Below are positions 5,565-11,479 of a DNA stretch of 11,724 bases, piece after piece. The stretch's first letter is position 1. Every line of letters starts with the position of its first letter. The notes below the pieces were generated by a model. It was not told where the DNA came from. It did no database searches and saw nothing but the letters and a program-made list of their open reading frames with translations. Source of the stretch: Candidatus Buchananbacteria bacterium RIFCSPLOWO2_02_FULL_46_11b (GTDB lineage Bacteria; Patescibacteriota; Patescibacteriia; Buchananbacterales; UBA6539); the NCBI GenBank assembly GCA_001817615.1, contig MHIR01000072.1, positions 12,085 to 23,808 of the forward strand, written 5' to 3'. The position numbers were made by a program, and so were the translations under genes.

Positions 5565-5808
5565 ATACCATACCCCACCTTTTTTTTTCTTACCACACCT
5601 CACCTCCCCCTGCCCCCTCCTCTCCTTATTCAAGGAGAGGAGGGGGACGAAACCAAGAAAAAGAGAAATAAAAGCTGTAGATAAAAAATAGTAAATACTG
5701 AAAATCTATATTTTTTAAATAACGCCAATAAAAATAGTTCCCCTCTCCTTGAATAAGGAGAAGGGACAGGGGCGAGGTGCGGTAAAAAAATGAGGCGTAG
5801 TAAAAAAG
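5565..5808. repeat. MITE-like inverted repeat with two internal hairpins
   Basis: The left part (about 5565-5646) and the reverse complement of the right part (about 5740-5808) can be aligned along their length: TACC...CCACC or CGCCTC, a T run, TTACC[AG]CACCTC, C-rich blocks, then CTCCTTATTCAAGGAGAGG. Each half holds its own hairpin. The first has a perfect 15-bp stem with loop ATTC (5613-5646). The second has an 11-bp stem with one mismatch and loop GAAT (5740-5765). The middle (5650-5735) is AT-rich. No protein frame is credible. This fills the 334-bp gap between the lipid-kinase-like gene and the PRC-barrel gene. Confidence 0.65.
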
Positions 5809-5833
5809 CAAGCCGGGCTTTCAGCCTAGCTTG
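5802..5833 (-). terminator. Terminator at the end of the rpmH-rnpA-yidD-yidC-PRC operon
   Basis: On the minus strand, CAAGCTAGGC and GCCCGGCTTG pair (one G-T, one mismatch) around TGAAA and are followed by CTTTTTT. It lies about 25 bases beyond the PRC-barrel stop codon. Confidence 0.75.
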
Positions 5834-5857
5834 TTTATTAAAGTATTTGTATTTTAA

Positions 5858-6142
5858 TCAGTCCGCTCCCGAACCAACCAGCTCCACTTTCCCCAAACTG
5901 GCTTTCGGCTCTTTGGCCGCGCTGTCTTCCACCACCATTTTTTCTTTGGAAATACTAATAACCTGGCGGGGGCTGATAATTAATTGCTGATGCCACAAGC
6001 CCTTGATCAGACCCGTGCGCACGTAATAAGAAACAACCGCGTTATTATCAATATCAAGGTCAAAAGAATAAACCCGGCCGAGATTCTGGCCGCTTTGGGT
6101 GAAGACGGGCAAATTAATTAAATCGTTACTGGATATTTTCAT
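5858..6142 (-). CDS. PRC-barrel domain protein
   Basis: The product is 94 residues from the ATG at 6142; a TTG at 6160 would add only six residues. The N-terminal part MKISSNDLINLPVFTQSGQN followed by LGRV reads as a PRC-barrel opening (l.g..V....G...G.v..i.lD), with FDLDIDNNAVVSYYV as the next strands and IISPRQVISISKEKMVVED near the end. PRC-barrels are small beta folds found in RimM (ribosome maturation), the photosynthetic reaction centre H subunit and many stand-alone proteins of unclear role. This one lacks the RimM N-domain. It lies 106 bases after yidC on the same strand, just before the operon terminator. The stop is TGA, which argues against TGA recoding. The family is fairly sure and the function unknown. 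Confidence 0.78.
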   Translation of the reverse strand: MKISSNDLINLPVFTQSGQNLGRVYSFDLDIDNNAVVSYYVRTGLIKGLWHQQLIISPRQVISISKEKMVVEDSAAKEPKASLGKVELVGSGAD

Positions 6143-6248
6143 AATTATTAATTTAATCAATAAGTTTAAGGTAAATATGGTATCAGACCAATTTTAAATT
6201 TTAAATTTGAAATTAATGCGCCCGCCACAAAAACTAAACTTACCTATT

Positions 6249-6992
6249 TTATTTAATAACCTCAACCTCCGCCTTCTTCTGCTTCTTAAAAACCAGCTCC
6301 TGCTGGAAAACCGTGAGCAGGGTCATCACTAACCAGTATAAAACTAAGCCCGACGGCAGGCTGATGCCGATAAAAACGGTCATCACCGGCATAAAATAAA
6401 GCATCTGTTTGTTCATCATGGCCATCATGTCTTCGTCTTTGGCCCCGGGCGATTTTTTCACTTCCGCCGGCGGCTTTTTGGTTATCATCATCTTGGTCTG
6501 CCAGAACTGGGCCAGCCCGGTTAAAACCGCCAAGGCGATCTGCGGCTTGTTCAAATCCAAAAAACCGAAAGAAACCGGATTCAAAACTCCAGGATTGGCG
6601 ACAAAGGGATAAAGCAAATCAAGGCTTTTGGCGTTCAGCCCGCGCTGAAAAACTTGATAAACCGCGATTAAAAACGGCAGTTGAATCAATAAAGGCAGGC
6701 AGGAAGAAAAAGGATTGACCTTGTTATTTTTATAAAGCTCCATCAAAGCCTTGGCCTGGCCTTCTTTATTGTCTTTATGCTGTTTTTTTATCTCTTCAAT
6801 CTTCGGCTGCAAATCCTGCAGGGATTTCTGCGACTTGATTGACTGGCTGGCTAAAGGATAAAGGACGGCTTTAATAATGATAGTCAATAAAATAATCGCG
6901 ACGCCTAAATCGTGGTAAGGGACGATGTTATATAAAAACACCAGCAGGTTTAATAGGGGCTGGAATAAGACGACGTTAAATAATTGAATCAT
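6249..6992 (-). CDS. yidC: YidC/Oxa1-type membrane protein insertase
   Basis: The 247 residues match the short Gram-positive-like class, without the large periplasmic domain of proteobacterial YidC. It inserts and folds membrane proteins, alone or with SecYEG. Membrane segments are near 4-24, 28-48, 97-117, 150-166 and 200-232. A charged cytosolic hairpin (about 50-90, QDLQPKIEEIKKQHKDNK) follows the second segment. Hallmarks are NPFSSCLPLLIQLPF (93-107) and MPVMTVFIGISLPSGLVLYW (201-220). The groove position, usually arginine (as in SpoIIIJ LLIR), is lysine here: K41 in TIIIKAVLYPL. There is no lipobox, so the N-terminus acts as the first membrane segment. The ATG at 6992 has no Shine-Dalgarno; ACCTAA repeats stand right before it. 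It is co-transcribed with yidD and rnpA. Confidence 0.95.
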   Translation of the reverse strand: MIQLFNVVLFQPLLNLLVFLYNIVPYHDLGVAIILLTIIIKAVLYPLASQSIKSQKSLQDLQPKIEEIKKQHKDNKEGQAKALMELYKNNKVNPFSSCLPLLIQLPFLIAVYQVFQRGLNAKSLDLLYPFVANPGVLNPVSFGFLDLNKPQIALAVLTGLAQFWQTKMMITKKPPAEVKKSPGAKDEDMMAMMNKQMLYFMPVMTVFIGISLPSGLVLYWLVMTLLTVFQQELVFKKQKKAEVEVIK

Positions 6993-6993
6993 T

Positions 6994-7033
6994 TTTTAGG
7001 TTATTAGGTTATTAGGTGGTCAGGTTGTTAGGT
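6994..7033 (-). repeat. Five tandem 8-bp ACCTAA-type units before yidC
   Basis: On the plus strand the units are TTTTAGGT, TATTAGGT, TATTAGGT, GGTCAGGT and TGTTAGGT, without gaps. Each unit ends in AGGT; on the coding (minus) strand this gives ACCT every 8 bases. The array ends two bases before the yidC ATG, so it would be the translation-initiation leader of yidC. Confidence 0.8.
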
Positions 7034-7043
7034 TCGCTATAAC

Positions 7044-7298
7044 CTATCTCACTGGGTCATCTCCGCCTTTACTCCAGGGATTGCAGCGCAAAACCCGCCA
7101 AAAAGCCATTAGGCCGCCTTTAATTACGCCGTATTTTTCAATTACTTGATAGCCGTAATCTGAACAAGTCGGCTGAAACCGGCAAAAACCATGGGGAAAC
7201 ATAAAACGGAAGATGCCATAATCAAAAGACAAGGTTTTTTGATAAATTTTTATCAAACGTAGGACAAAAATCCTAATATGCAGGTTAAAATGGCTCAT
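7044..7298 (-). CDS. yidD: YidD, membrane protein insertion efficiency factor
   Basis: The 84 residues carry all the family marks: YQKTLS near residue 19, C39-RFQPTC45-S-x-Y (CRFQPTCSDY), EKYGVIKGG (54-62) and RCNPWSKGGDDPV at the C-terminus. YidD is a small peripheral membrane protein with an amphipathic N-terminal helix. It aids insertion of membrane proteins, probably with YidC. The ATG overlaps the rnpA stop as ATGA (7295-7298), which points to translational coupling. The N-terminus (HFNLHIRIFVLRLIKIY) is hydrophobic and basic, as expected for membrane association. Confidence 0.95.
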   Translation of the reverse strand: MSHFNLHIRIFVLRLIKIYQKTLSFDYGIFRFMFPHGFCRFQPTCSDYGYQVIEKYGVIKGGLMAFWRVLRCNPWSKGGDDPVR

Positions 7299-7636
7299 TT
7301 TAGCAAATTTCCTTTAAAAAATAAGACTGCCAGGTCGGTTTTTAGCTCCTCATAGTCCCGGCCCAGAGCCCGATTTTGAACAGAAATAATTAAATCAAAG
7401 CCATCTTTTATCTTTTCGCGGTTTAGGCGCAAAATTTCCCTGGTTTGACGCTTTAATCGGTTGCGTATGGTCGCTTTTTTGCTAATTTTAGTGGAAACTA
7501 CGACGGCAAACCGGCTGTTCGGCAGCTTATTGGCCAAATACCGCAAGCGAAAATAGGCGGAAAAAACCGACTTTCCGCCGGCATTGATTCTTTTGAAATC
7601 CCGGTCTTGGGTTAAGCGGTATTTTACCGGCAACAT
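7295..7636 (-). CDS. rnpA: Ribonuclease P protein component
   Basis: The product is 113 residues from the ATG at 7636. RnpA binds the catalytic RNase P RNA and helps it remove 5' leaders from pre-tRNA. The start MLPVKYRLTQDRDFKRI matches the usual MLpk..RL.k..dF..v, so I prefer ATG 7636 over a TTG at 7660. The RNR motif is intact in ATIRNRLKRQTREI (56-69, RNR at 58-60). The following ISVQNRALGRDYEELKTDL is the usual C-terminal strand and helix. It starts 32 bases after rpmH and overlaps yidD by 4 bases. The RNase P RNA itself is not in the window. Confidence 0.94.
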   Translation of the reverse strand: MLPVKYRLTQDRDFKRINAGGKSVFSAYFRLRYLANKLPNSRFAVVVSTKISKKATIRNRLKRQTREILRLNREKIKDGFDLIISVQNRALGRDYEELKTDLAVLFFKGNLLK

Positions 7637-7668
7637 AGGCGGTTTATTAAAAATTCGCAAGTCCTTGC

Positions 7669-7806
7669 TTAAACAGAAAGCTTCTTCCGGCCCCTGGCCC
7701 GGCGGCGCTTTAAGACATTGCGGCCGTTTTTGCCGCTCATTCGCCGCCGAAAACCATGTTTTTTCGCCCGGCGGCGCTTTCTCGGCTGATAAGTTCTTTT
7801 AGGCAT
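7669..7806 (-). CDS. rpmH: Large ribosomal subunit protein bL34
   Basis: The 45-residue protein begins MPKRTYQPRKRRRAKKHGFR and contains RMSGKNGRNVLKRRRARGRK, ending KLSV. This is an almost canonical bL34 (MKRTYQPsk.krkr.HGFr.RM.tknGR.VL..RRaKGRk.Ls). It is a very basic protein buried in 23S rRNA. The ATG at 7806 is the only sensible start, 64 bases downstream of the promoter -10. It is the first gene of the classical rpmH-rnpA-yidD-yidC order next to the origin. Its strong codon and arginine bias is normal for the family. Confidence 0.96.
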   Translation of the reverse strand: MPKRTYQPRKRRRAKKHGFRRRMSGKNGRNVLKRRRARGRKKLSV

Positions 7807-7839
7807 AATTTTATAATATTGCTAAATTTTTGGATTAAG

Positions 7840-7854
7840 TTGCCAAATTGGCAA
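7840..7854. promoter_or_regulatory. Perfect palindrome in the rpmH leader
   Basis: TTGCCAA-A-TTGGCAA is a 15-base perfect dyad placed about 15 bases downstream of the rpmH -10, so within the start of the leader RNA. It could bind a dimeric regulator or form a small hairpin. No known regulator is claimed. Confidence 0.45.
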
Positions 7855-7868
7855 ATACTATCTAATAT

Positions 7869-7897
7869 ACTATATCAAAGTTTTTCCCTTTCGTCAA
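7869..7897 (-). promoter_or_regulatory. rpmH operon promoter
   Basis: On the minus strand, TTGACG (7897-7892), 17 bases, TATAGT (7874-7869). It is a strong match and sits divergently to dnaA, with the DnaA-box cluster (7938-7989) between the two promoters. It should drive rpmH, rnpA, yidD, yidC and probably the PRC-barrel gene. Confidence 0.85.
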
Positions 7898-7937
7898 AAA
7901 AACCTTCTTGACCAAATGCCAAAAAAGTTCTAAGGTG

Positions 7938-7989
7938 ATATACACAAGTAATCAACAGTTTATCAACATAGAAACTATTCTGTGGATAA
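7938..7989. promoter_or_regulatory. DnaA-box cluster upstream of dnaA
   Basis: Three 9-mers on the plus strand, ATATACACA (7938), TAATCAACA (7949) and TTATCAACA (7960), are spaced exactly 11 bases apart, close to one helical turn. A perfect consensus box in the other orientation, TGTGGATAA (7981-7989), lies just upstream of the dnaA -10. The first two are degenerate; the last two are convincing. This suggests DnaA autoregulation and perhaps an origin sub-region. Confidence 0.7.
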
Positions 7990-7997
7990 ATTCTTTG

Positions 7998-8006
7998 TGC
8001 TATAAT
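7998..8006 (+). promoter_or_regulatory. dnaA promoter (extended -10)
   Basis: TGC-TATAAT is a perfect extended -10. No good -35 is seen at 16-18 bases (TTCTGT at 7978). The perfect DnaA box at 7981-7989 covers the spacer, so DnaA binding would compete with RNA polymerase. The leader is about 47 nt and A-rich without Shine-Dalgarno. Confidence 0.75.
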
Positions 8007-8059
8007 AAAGTGGCTATATCTATTGACCGCCCATATTTTAAAAAATAAATAAAAATAAG

Positions 8060-9424
8060 ATGGAGGAAGAACAAAAAATTTGGCAATCTGCCTTAGGGGA
8101 ACTGGAACTTACTTTGTCCAAAGCTAATTTTACCACCTGGCTGAAAAATACTTTTATCTCGTCTTATGAAAAAGACGCGGTGACAATCGGCGTCCCCAAT
8201 ATTTTTACCAAAGCCTGGCTGGAAAAAAAATACCATCTGGCAATCTTGAAAGCTTTGCAAAAAATCACGGGCAACCGGGTCAGAACCATATTTTATCGCG
8301 TGGAAACCCGGGTCAGGGACAAGAATAAAGAAGCCGACGGCGGTTTGGCGGAAGAAAAGACCGACGCCTTCTCTTTGCCGGCCGAGTCAATTAATCTCAA
8401 CGAATTCGGCCTTAATCCCCGTTATAATTTCGCCAATTTCGTGATTGGCAAAGGGAATGAACTGGCCCAGGCCGCCTCTTTGGCCGTGGCTAAACAGCCC
8501 GGCGACGTTTACAATCCTTTATTTATCTACGGCGGCGTGGGCTTGGGCAAAACCCATTTGGTCCAGGCCATCGGCAACCAAATTTTGCGCCTTCACCCCG
8601 AAAAAAAGATTCTTTATGTTTCCTGCGAAAAATTCACCAATGATTTCATCAAATCAATCTCCAGCAACCGCTGCGACAAGTTTAAAAACACTTACCGCTC
8701 CCTGGACATCCTCTTGATTGATGACATCCAGTTTTTGGCCGGTAAGGACGGCACCCAGGAAGAATTCTTTCATACTTTCAACGAGCTCCACCAGGCCAAT
8801 AAACAGTTAGTTTTAACTTCGGACCGGCCGCCAAAAGCGATTCCGGCTCTGGAAAGCCGCCTGACCTCCCGGTTTGAGTGGGGGATGATCGCCGATATCG
8901 CCCTGCCGGACCTGGAAACGCGCTCGGCCATCTTAAAAAGCAAATGCCTGGAAAAAAATTGCCTCTTGGACGATGAAATTGTTTCTTACATCGCCACCAA
9001 CATCCAAAACAACGTCCGGGAGCTGGAAGGCGCCCTGAATAAAATTATTGCCATCCACCAATTAAACGCCGCCGCCCCGACTTTGGAAAGCATTAAGCGG
9101 ATTTTAAGCTCCATTGCCTCGGTTCAGCGCAAGCGCTCGGTTACTCCCCGTCAAATTATCAATTTAGTGGCCGAATTTTATGATATTAAGCTGGATGACC
9201 TGCTGGGCGAATGCCGGAAGAAAGAATTATCCTTGCCCCGCCAAATTGCCATGTTTTTAATGCGCGAAGAGCTAAAAAGCTCTTATCCGGCCATCGGCCA
9301 TGAAATCGGCCGCCGCGACCACACCACCGCCATGCACGCTTATTTAAAAATCGTTTCGGCCATTGATTCCGATGAAAAAGTAAATCAGGACATAAAACTT
9401 TTGCGCGAACGGCTTTACAACTAA
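8060..9424 (+). CDS. dnaA: Chromosomal replication initiator protein DnaA
   Basis: The 454 residues have the full domain set. Domain I (about 1-85) has W8 and FTTWLKNTF, the self- and helicase-interaction domain. A short acidic linker (86-110) follows. The AAA+ domain III starts at YNFANFVIGKGNELAQAA and has Walker A GGVGLGKT (158-165), Walker B ILLIDDIQFL (217-226) and the arginine-containing SRLTSRFEWG (266-275). Domain IV has the DnaA-box-binding helix-turn-helix with GRRDHTTAMHAYLKI (417-431), the DnaA signature. ATP-bound DnaA assembles on DnaA boxes, opens oriC and recruits helicase. The ATG at 8060 matches the family start. DnaA boxes lie both in its promoter and in the gap after it. 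Confidence 0.98.
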   Translation: MEEEQKIWQSALGELELTLSKANFTTWLKNTFISSYEKDAVTIGVPNIFTKAWLEKKYHLAILKALQKITGNRVRTIFYRVETRVRDKNKEADGGLAEEKTDAFSLPAESINLNEFGLNPRYNFANFVIGKGNELAQAASLAVAKQPGDVYNPLFIYGGVGLGKTHLVQAIGNQILRLHPEKKILYVSCEKFTNDFIKSISSNRCDKFKNTYRSLDILLIDDIQFLAGKDGTQEEFFHTFNELHQANKQLVLTSDRPPKAIPALESRLTSRFEWGMIADIALPDLETRSAILKSKCLEKNCLLDDEIVSYIATNIQNNVRELEGALNKIIAIHQLNAAAPTLESIKRILSSIASVQRKRSVTPRQIINLVAEFYDIKLDDLLGECRKKELSLPRQIAMFLMREELKSSYPAIGHEIGRRDHTTAMHAYLKIVSAIDSDEKVNQDIKLLRERLYN

Positions 9425-9642
9425 CTAAAATGGGTTTGATAACATCGGGATAAATTGTTAATAAGGAAAAAAAATTTGCAACAAATATTTCGGATAAACT
9501 AGTGGATAACACTTTAAAAAAGCGGGGATGAATCGCTGGAGTAAATTCCCGTTAAAATTTATCAAGAGCTTATCAACATTTAATTTTTTCTTTTCAACAG
9601 CTTGAATTTTAAAAAACCGCTCTTTTAAAGGAAAATTAAGAC

Positions 9643-9700
9643 TTATCCCTTTTTCCACACCCCTTATTATTATTACTAATAAATATATACTTTAAAAACT
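9643..9700 (+). promoter_or_regulatory. Basal unwinding module: DnaA box, GC spacer, DnaA-trios, AT-rich element
   Basis: TTATCCCTT (9643-9651) and TTTTCCACA (9651-9659) are box-like. CCCC follows (9660-9663). Then come TTA TTA TTA TTA CTA (9664-9678), whose complementary strand reads 3'-AAT or GAT-5' in each triplet, the DnaA-trio consensus. From 9679 the sequence is almost only A and T up to about 9700. The trio strand is where DnaA would bind single-stranded DNA as the duplex opens. Confidence 0.7.
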
Positions 9701-9710
9701 TCATCCGCGC

Positions 9711-9716
9711 TAAAAT
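9711..9716 (+). promoter_or_regulatory. Possible -10 element for the 78-aa gene and dnaN
   Basis: TAAAAT after CGCGC, in the same TAAAATA context as other promoters here. No good -35 is found at 17 bases (TACTTT). It lies directly beyond the unwinding region, so origin opening and transcription could influence each other. Confidence 0.35.
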
Positions 9717-9765
9717 ATTAAATTTCATATTTTAAAAAATAAAAAAGCGCGCAACTTGCATTCTT

Positions 9766-10002
9766 ATGGATAAACCAAAACCGCATTTTATTAATCCGGA
9801 AGGCGAGGAGGTATATCGCGAAAAACGGCCGGCTGATAATTTAGAAAAGTTAAATGAACGGAATATTATAGAGGGTTATAAGGCGATAGAGGTTTCAAAA
9901 AAATTAAAAGGTGAAAAGACGCCTGATTTTAGTTTAATGAGTGATGAGGAAATTATGGAATATCACAGAAGAAAATCCCAAGAATTGCCAAAAGCCGCTT
10001 AA
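9766..10002 (+). CDS. Hypothetical protein, 78 aa, between oriC and dnaN
   Basis: I do not recognise the family. The 78 residues are rich in K and E with no membrane segment, signal or cysteine. Visible parts are PHFINPEGEEVYREKRPADN, a predicted helix LEKLNERNIIEGYKAIEVSK, and a C-terminal TPDFSLMSDEEIMEYHRRKS with an acidic helix start. It contains histidines but no obvious metal or nucleotide motif. In the 120 bases 9841-9960, 36 are G or C (30 percent), clearly lower than in dnaA or dnaN, although the frame is intact and ends with TAA. The ATG at 9766 has no Shine-Dalgarno. The gene is 43 bases ahead of dnaN on the same strand, so it probably shares its transcript. Coding is likely from the biased amino-acid pattern and tidy spacing. 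Confidence 0.7.
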   Translation: MDKPKPHFINPEGEEVYREKRPADNLEKLNERNIIEGYKAIEVSKKLKGEKTPDFSLMSDEEIMEYHRRKSQELPKAA

Positions 10003-10045
10003 AATCAGTTAATTTTAAAAAATTATTAATAAATAAACAAAAAAT

Positions 10046-11194
10046 ATGAAAATATCATGTACCCAGGAAAATCTCAATCAAGGCCTGTTTATCGTAAGCC
10101 ATATCGCTTCCAAAAACATGGCTTTGCCGATTTTAAATAATATTTTAATCCAGGTTGATAAAAACACGATTAAATTTTCCGCCACGAATTTGGAAATCGG
10201 GGTTAGCTGTATTATCCGCGGCAAAGTTGAAGAAGACGGGGAATTCACGGTCCAATCCCGGCTGATTGCCGATTACGCGGCGCTCTTACCTAAGGAAAAA
10301 ATTGATTTATCGGTGGCGGAAAGCAAGAAAGAGGGCGAGGATCAGGTTTTAGCCATAAGCTGTAAAAATCATAACACTAAAATAAAGGGGCAGCCGGCCG
10401 CGGATTTTCCTTTGATTCCCCAAATTGACCGGAAGAACCTTTATGTCATGAATTGCCAGGAGTTGCGCCGGGCCATCAGCCAGGTAATCTTTGCGGTTTC
10501 CGGCAGCGAGACCCGCCCGGAAATAAACGGCGTGTTTTTTAAGTTTGAGGGCGATAATTTGGTGCTGGCCGCCACGGACAGCTATCGTTTGGCGGAAAAA
10601 TCAGTCAAGCTGGGGAAGAAATCCAAAGGGACGAACCAATCGGTAATCGTGCCGGCCCGGACCTTGCAGGAACTCCAGCGGATTTTAGGCAGTTTTAAAG
10701 ATCCGGCGGCGATTTCGGAAATTGAAGACGTGGAAATTTATCTCGGGGAAAACCAAATCCTGTTTGTCTTGGGTGACATTGAATTGATTTCGCGGCTGGT
10801 GGAAGGGCAATACCCGGATTACCGGCAGATTATTCCCAAAGAATCAAACACCAAAATTGTTTTAAACATTGCCGAGCTGATCAATGCCGCCAAGACGGCC
10901 AGTCTTTTTGCCCGGAGCGGAATTTATGACATTAATTTGGATTTTAATAAAGATGAAATCGTCGTTTCCGCGGCCAATAATCAGCTGGGGGAAAATATTT
11001 CAAAATTATCCGGCAAAATTTCCGGCCAACAAAACAGCATCGTGGTCAATTACCGCTATTTACTGGACGGCCTGCAGAATTTAGACGCCGAAGAAGCGGA
11101 ATTAAGCATCATTGACGGCGGCAATCCCTGCGTCATTAAAACCGCGGGCAAAGATTCGGATTATCTCTATATTATCATGCCGATCAAACAGTAA
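10046..11194 (+). CDS. dnaN: DNA polymerase III subunit beta (sliding clamp)
   Basis: The 382 residues match the family (about 365-380 aa) with three clamp domains. Landmarks are the N-terminal SHIASKNMALPILNNILI, ATNLEIGV (46-53), RPEINGVFF (157-165), ATDSYRLA (176-183), EGQYPDYRQIIP (253-264) and the C-terminal YIIMPIKQ, which forms part of the hydrophobic cleft that partner peptides bind. The homodimeric ring tethers polymerase to DNA and is loaded by the complex containing HolA, encoded at the other end of the window. The ATG at 10046 matches the family start after an A-rich leader with no Shine-Dalgarno. The dnaA-dnaN order is the classical origin order, interrupted here by the 78-aa gene. 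No strong terminator follows at once. Confidence 0.97.
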   Translation: MKISCTQENLNQGLFIVSHIASKNMALPILNNILIQVDKNTIKFSATNLEIGVSCIIRGKVEEDGEFTVQSRLIADYAALLPKEKIDLSVAESKKEGEDQVLAISCKNHNTKIKGQPAADFPLIPQIDRKNLYVMNCQELRRAISQVIFAVSGSETRPEINGVFFKFEGDNLVLAATDSYRLAEKSVKLGKKSKGTNQSVIVPARTLQELQRILGSFKDPAAISEIEDVEIYLGENQILFVLGDIELISRLVEGQYPDYRQIIPKESNTKIVLNIAELINAAKTASLFARSGIYDINLDFNKDEIVVSAANNQLGENISKLSGKISGQQNSIVVNYRYLLDGLQNLDAEEAELSIIDGGNPCVIKTAGKDSDYLYIIMPIKQ

Positions 11195-11479
11195 TTTTTT
11201 ACCGCGCCACACCTTCCTTTGCTTTCCGTATCACCCCCTGTCCCCCTATATTTTTATACCCCGCCTCTCTTTTATTGAACTTCTTCTCTTCTTGACTTAG
11301 CATACCCCCTTCCCCCCTTGGCCGTATTTCGCGGAATACAGGCAGGCTGGCTGCACTTTGCATAGTCGCGGGCAGGCTGTCCCTCCCCCTAATTTAGGGG
11401 GAGGGAATTATTTTTATTAGCATTATCTAGAAACATAATTTTTTTGTTATTTATTATCTCTTTCCTTTATCTCTCTTTC
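11195..11479. other. Gene-free pyrimidine-rich stretch after dnaN
   Basis: Nothing credible is encoded here. From 11200 to about 11330 the plus strand is strongly pyrimidine rich with C runs (CACCCCCTGTCCCCC, TACCCCGCCTCTC). These phrases resemble both arms of the MITE-like repeat at 5565-5808. A partial dyad GTATTTC...GGAATAC lies near 11325. The perfect hairpin at 11381 follows, then AT-rich DNA. It could be a decayed copy of that repeat. Confidence 0.5.
11381..11405 (+). terminator. Perfect GC-rich hairpin, possible terminator after dnaN
   Basis: CCCTCCCCCTAA and TTAGGGGGAGGG are perfect reverse complements around a single T (25 bases in all), then AATTATTTTTATT. The T tract is interrupted and the site is 187 bases from the dnaN stop, so it may equally be a repeat-family hairpin. 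Confidence 0.4.

Larger units (their letters stand above)
9425..9765. other. Putative replication origin (oriC) in the gap after dnaA
   Basis: This 341-bp gene-free stretch is very AT-rich. DnaA-box-like 9-mers on the plus strand are TTATCAAGA (9559), TTATCAACA (9570, again 11 bases apart), TTATCCCTT (9643) and TTTTCCACA (9651). In reverse orientation there are TTCGGATAA (9489) and AGTGGATAA (9501). The last plus-strand box is followed by CCCC, then TTA x4 and CTA (9664-9678), then a block of nearly pure A and T. This is the box, GC-rich spacer, DnaA-trio and unwinding-element order known from studied origins. Position next to dnaA and between divergent gene blocks supports it. Confidence 0.8.

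Noticed and set aside
5626..5811. 61-aa minus-strand open frame
   Set aside because: It runs through the inverted repeat and its hairpins; composition follows the repeat, not a protein.
7637..7660. TTG start at 7660 for rnpA
   Set aside because: The AAGGA before it is too close to the TTG, and the family N-terminus MLP..RL begins at the ATG at 7636.
7584..7802. 72-aa plus-strand open frame
   Set aside because: It is the shadow of rpmH and the rnpA start, both of which have clear family matches on the minus strand.
9458..9658. 66-aa minus-strand open frame in the oriC gap
   Set aside because: It lies over DnaA boxes and AT-rich DNA, with no start signals and no family features.
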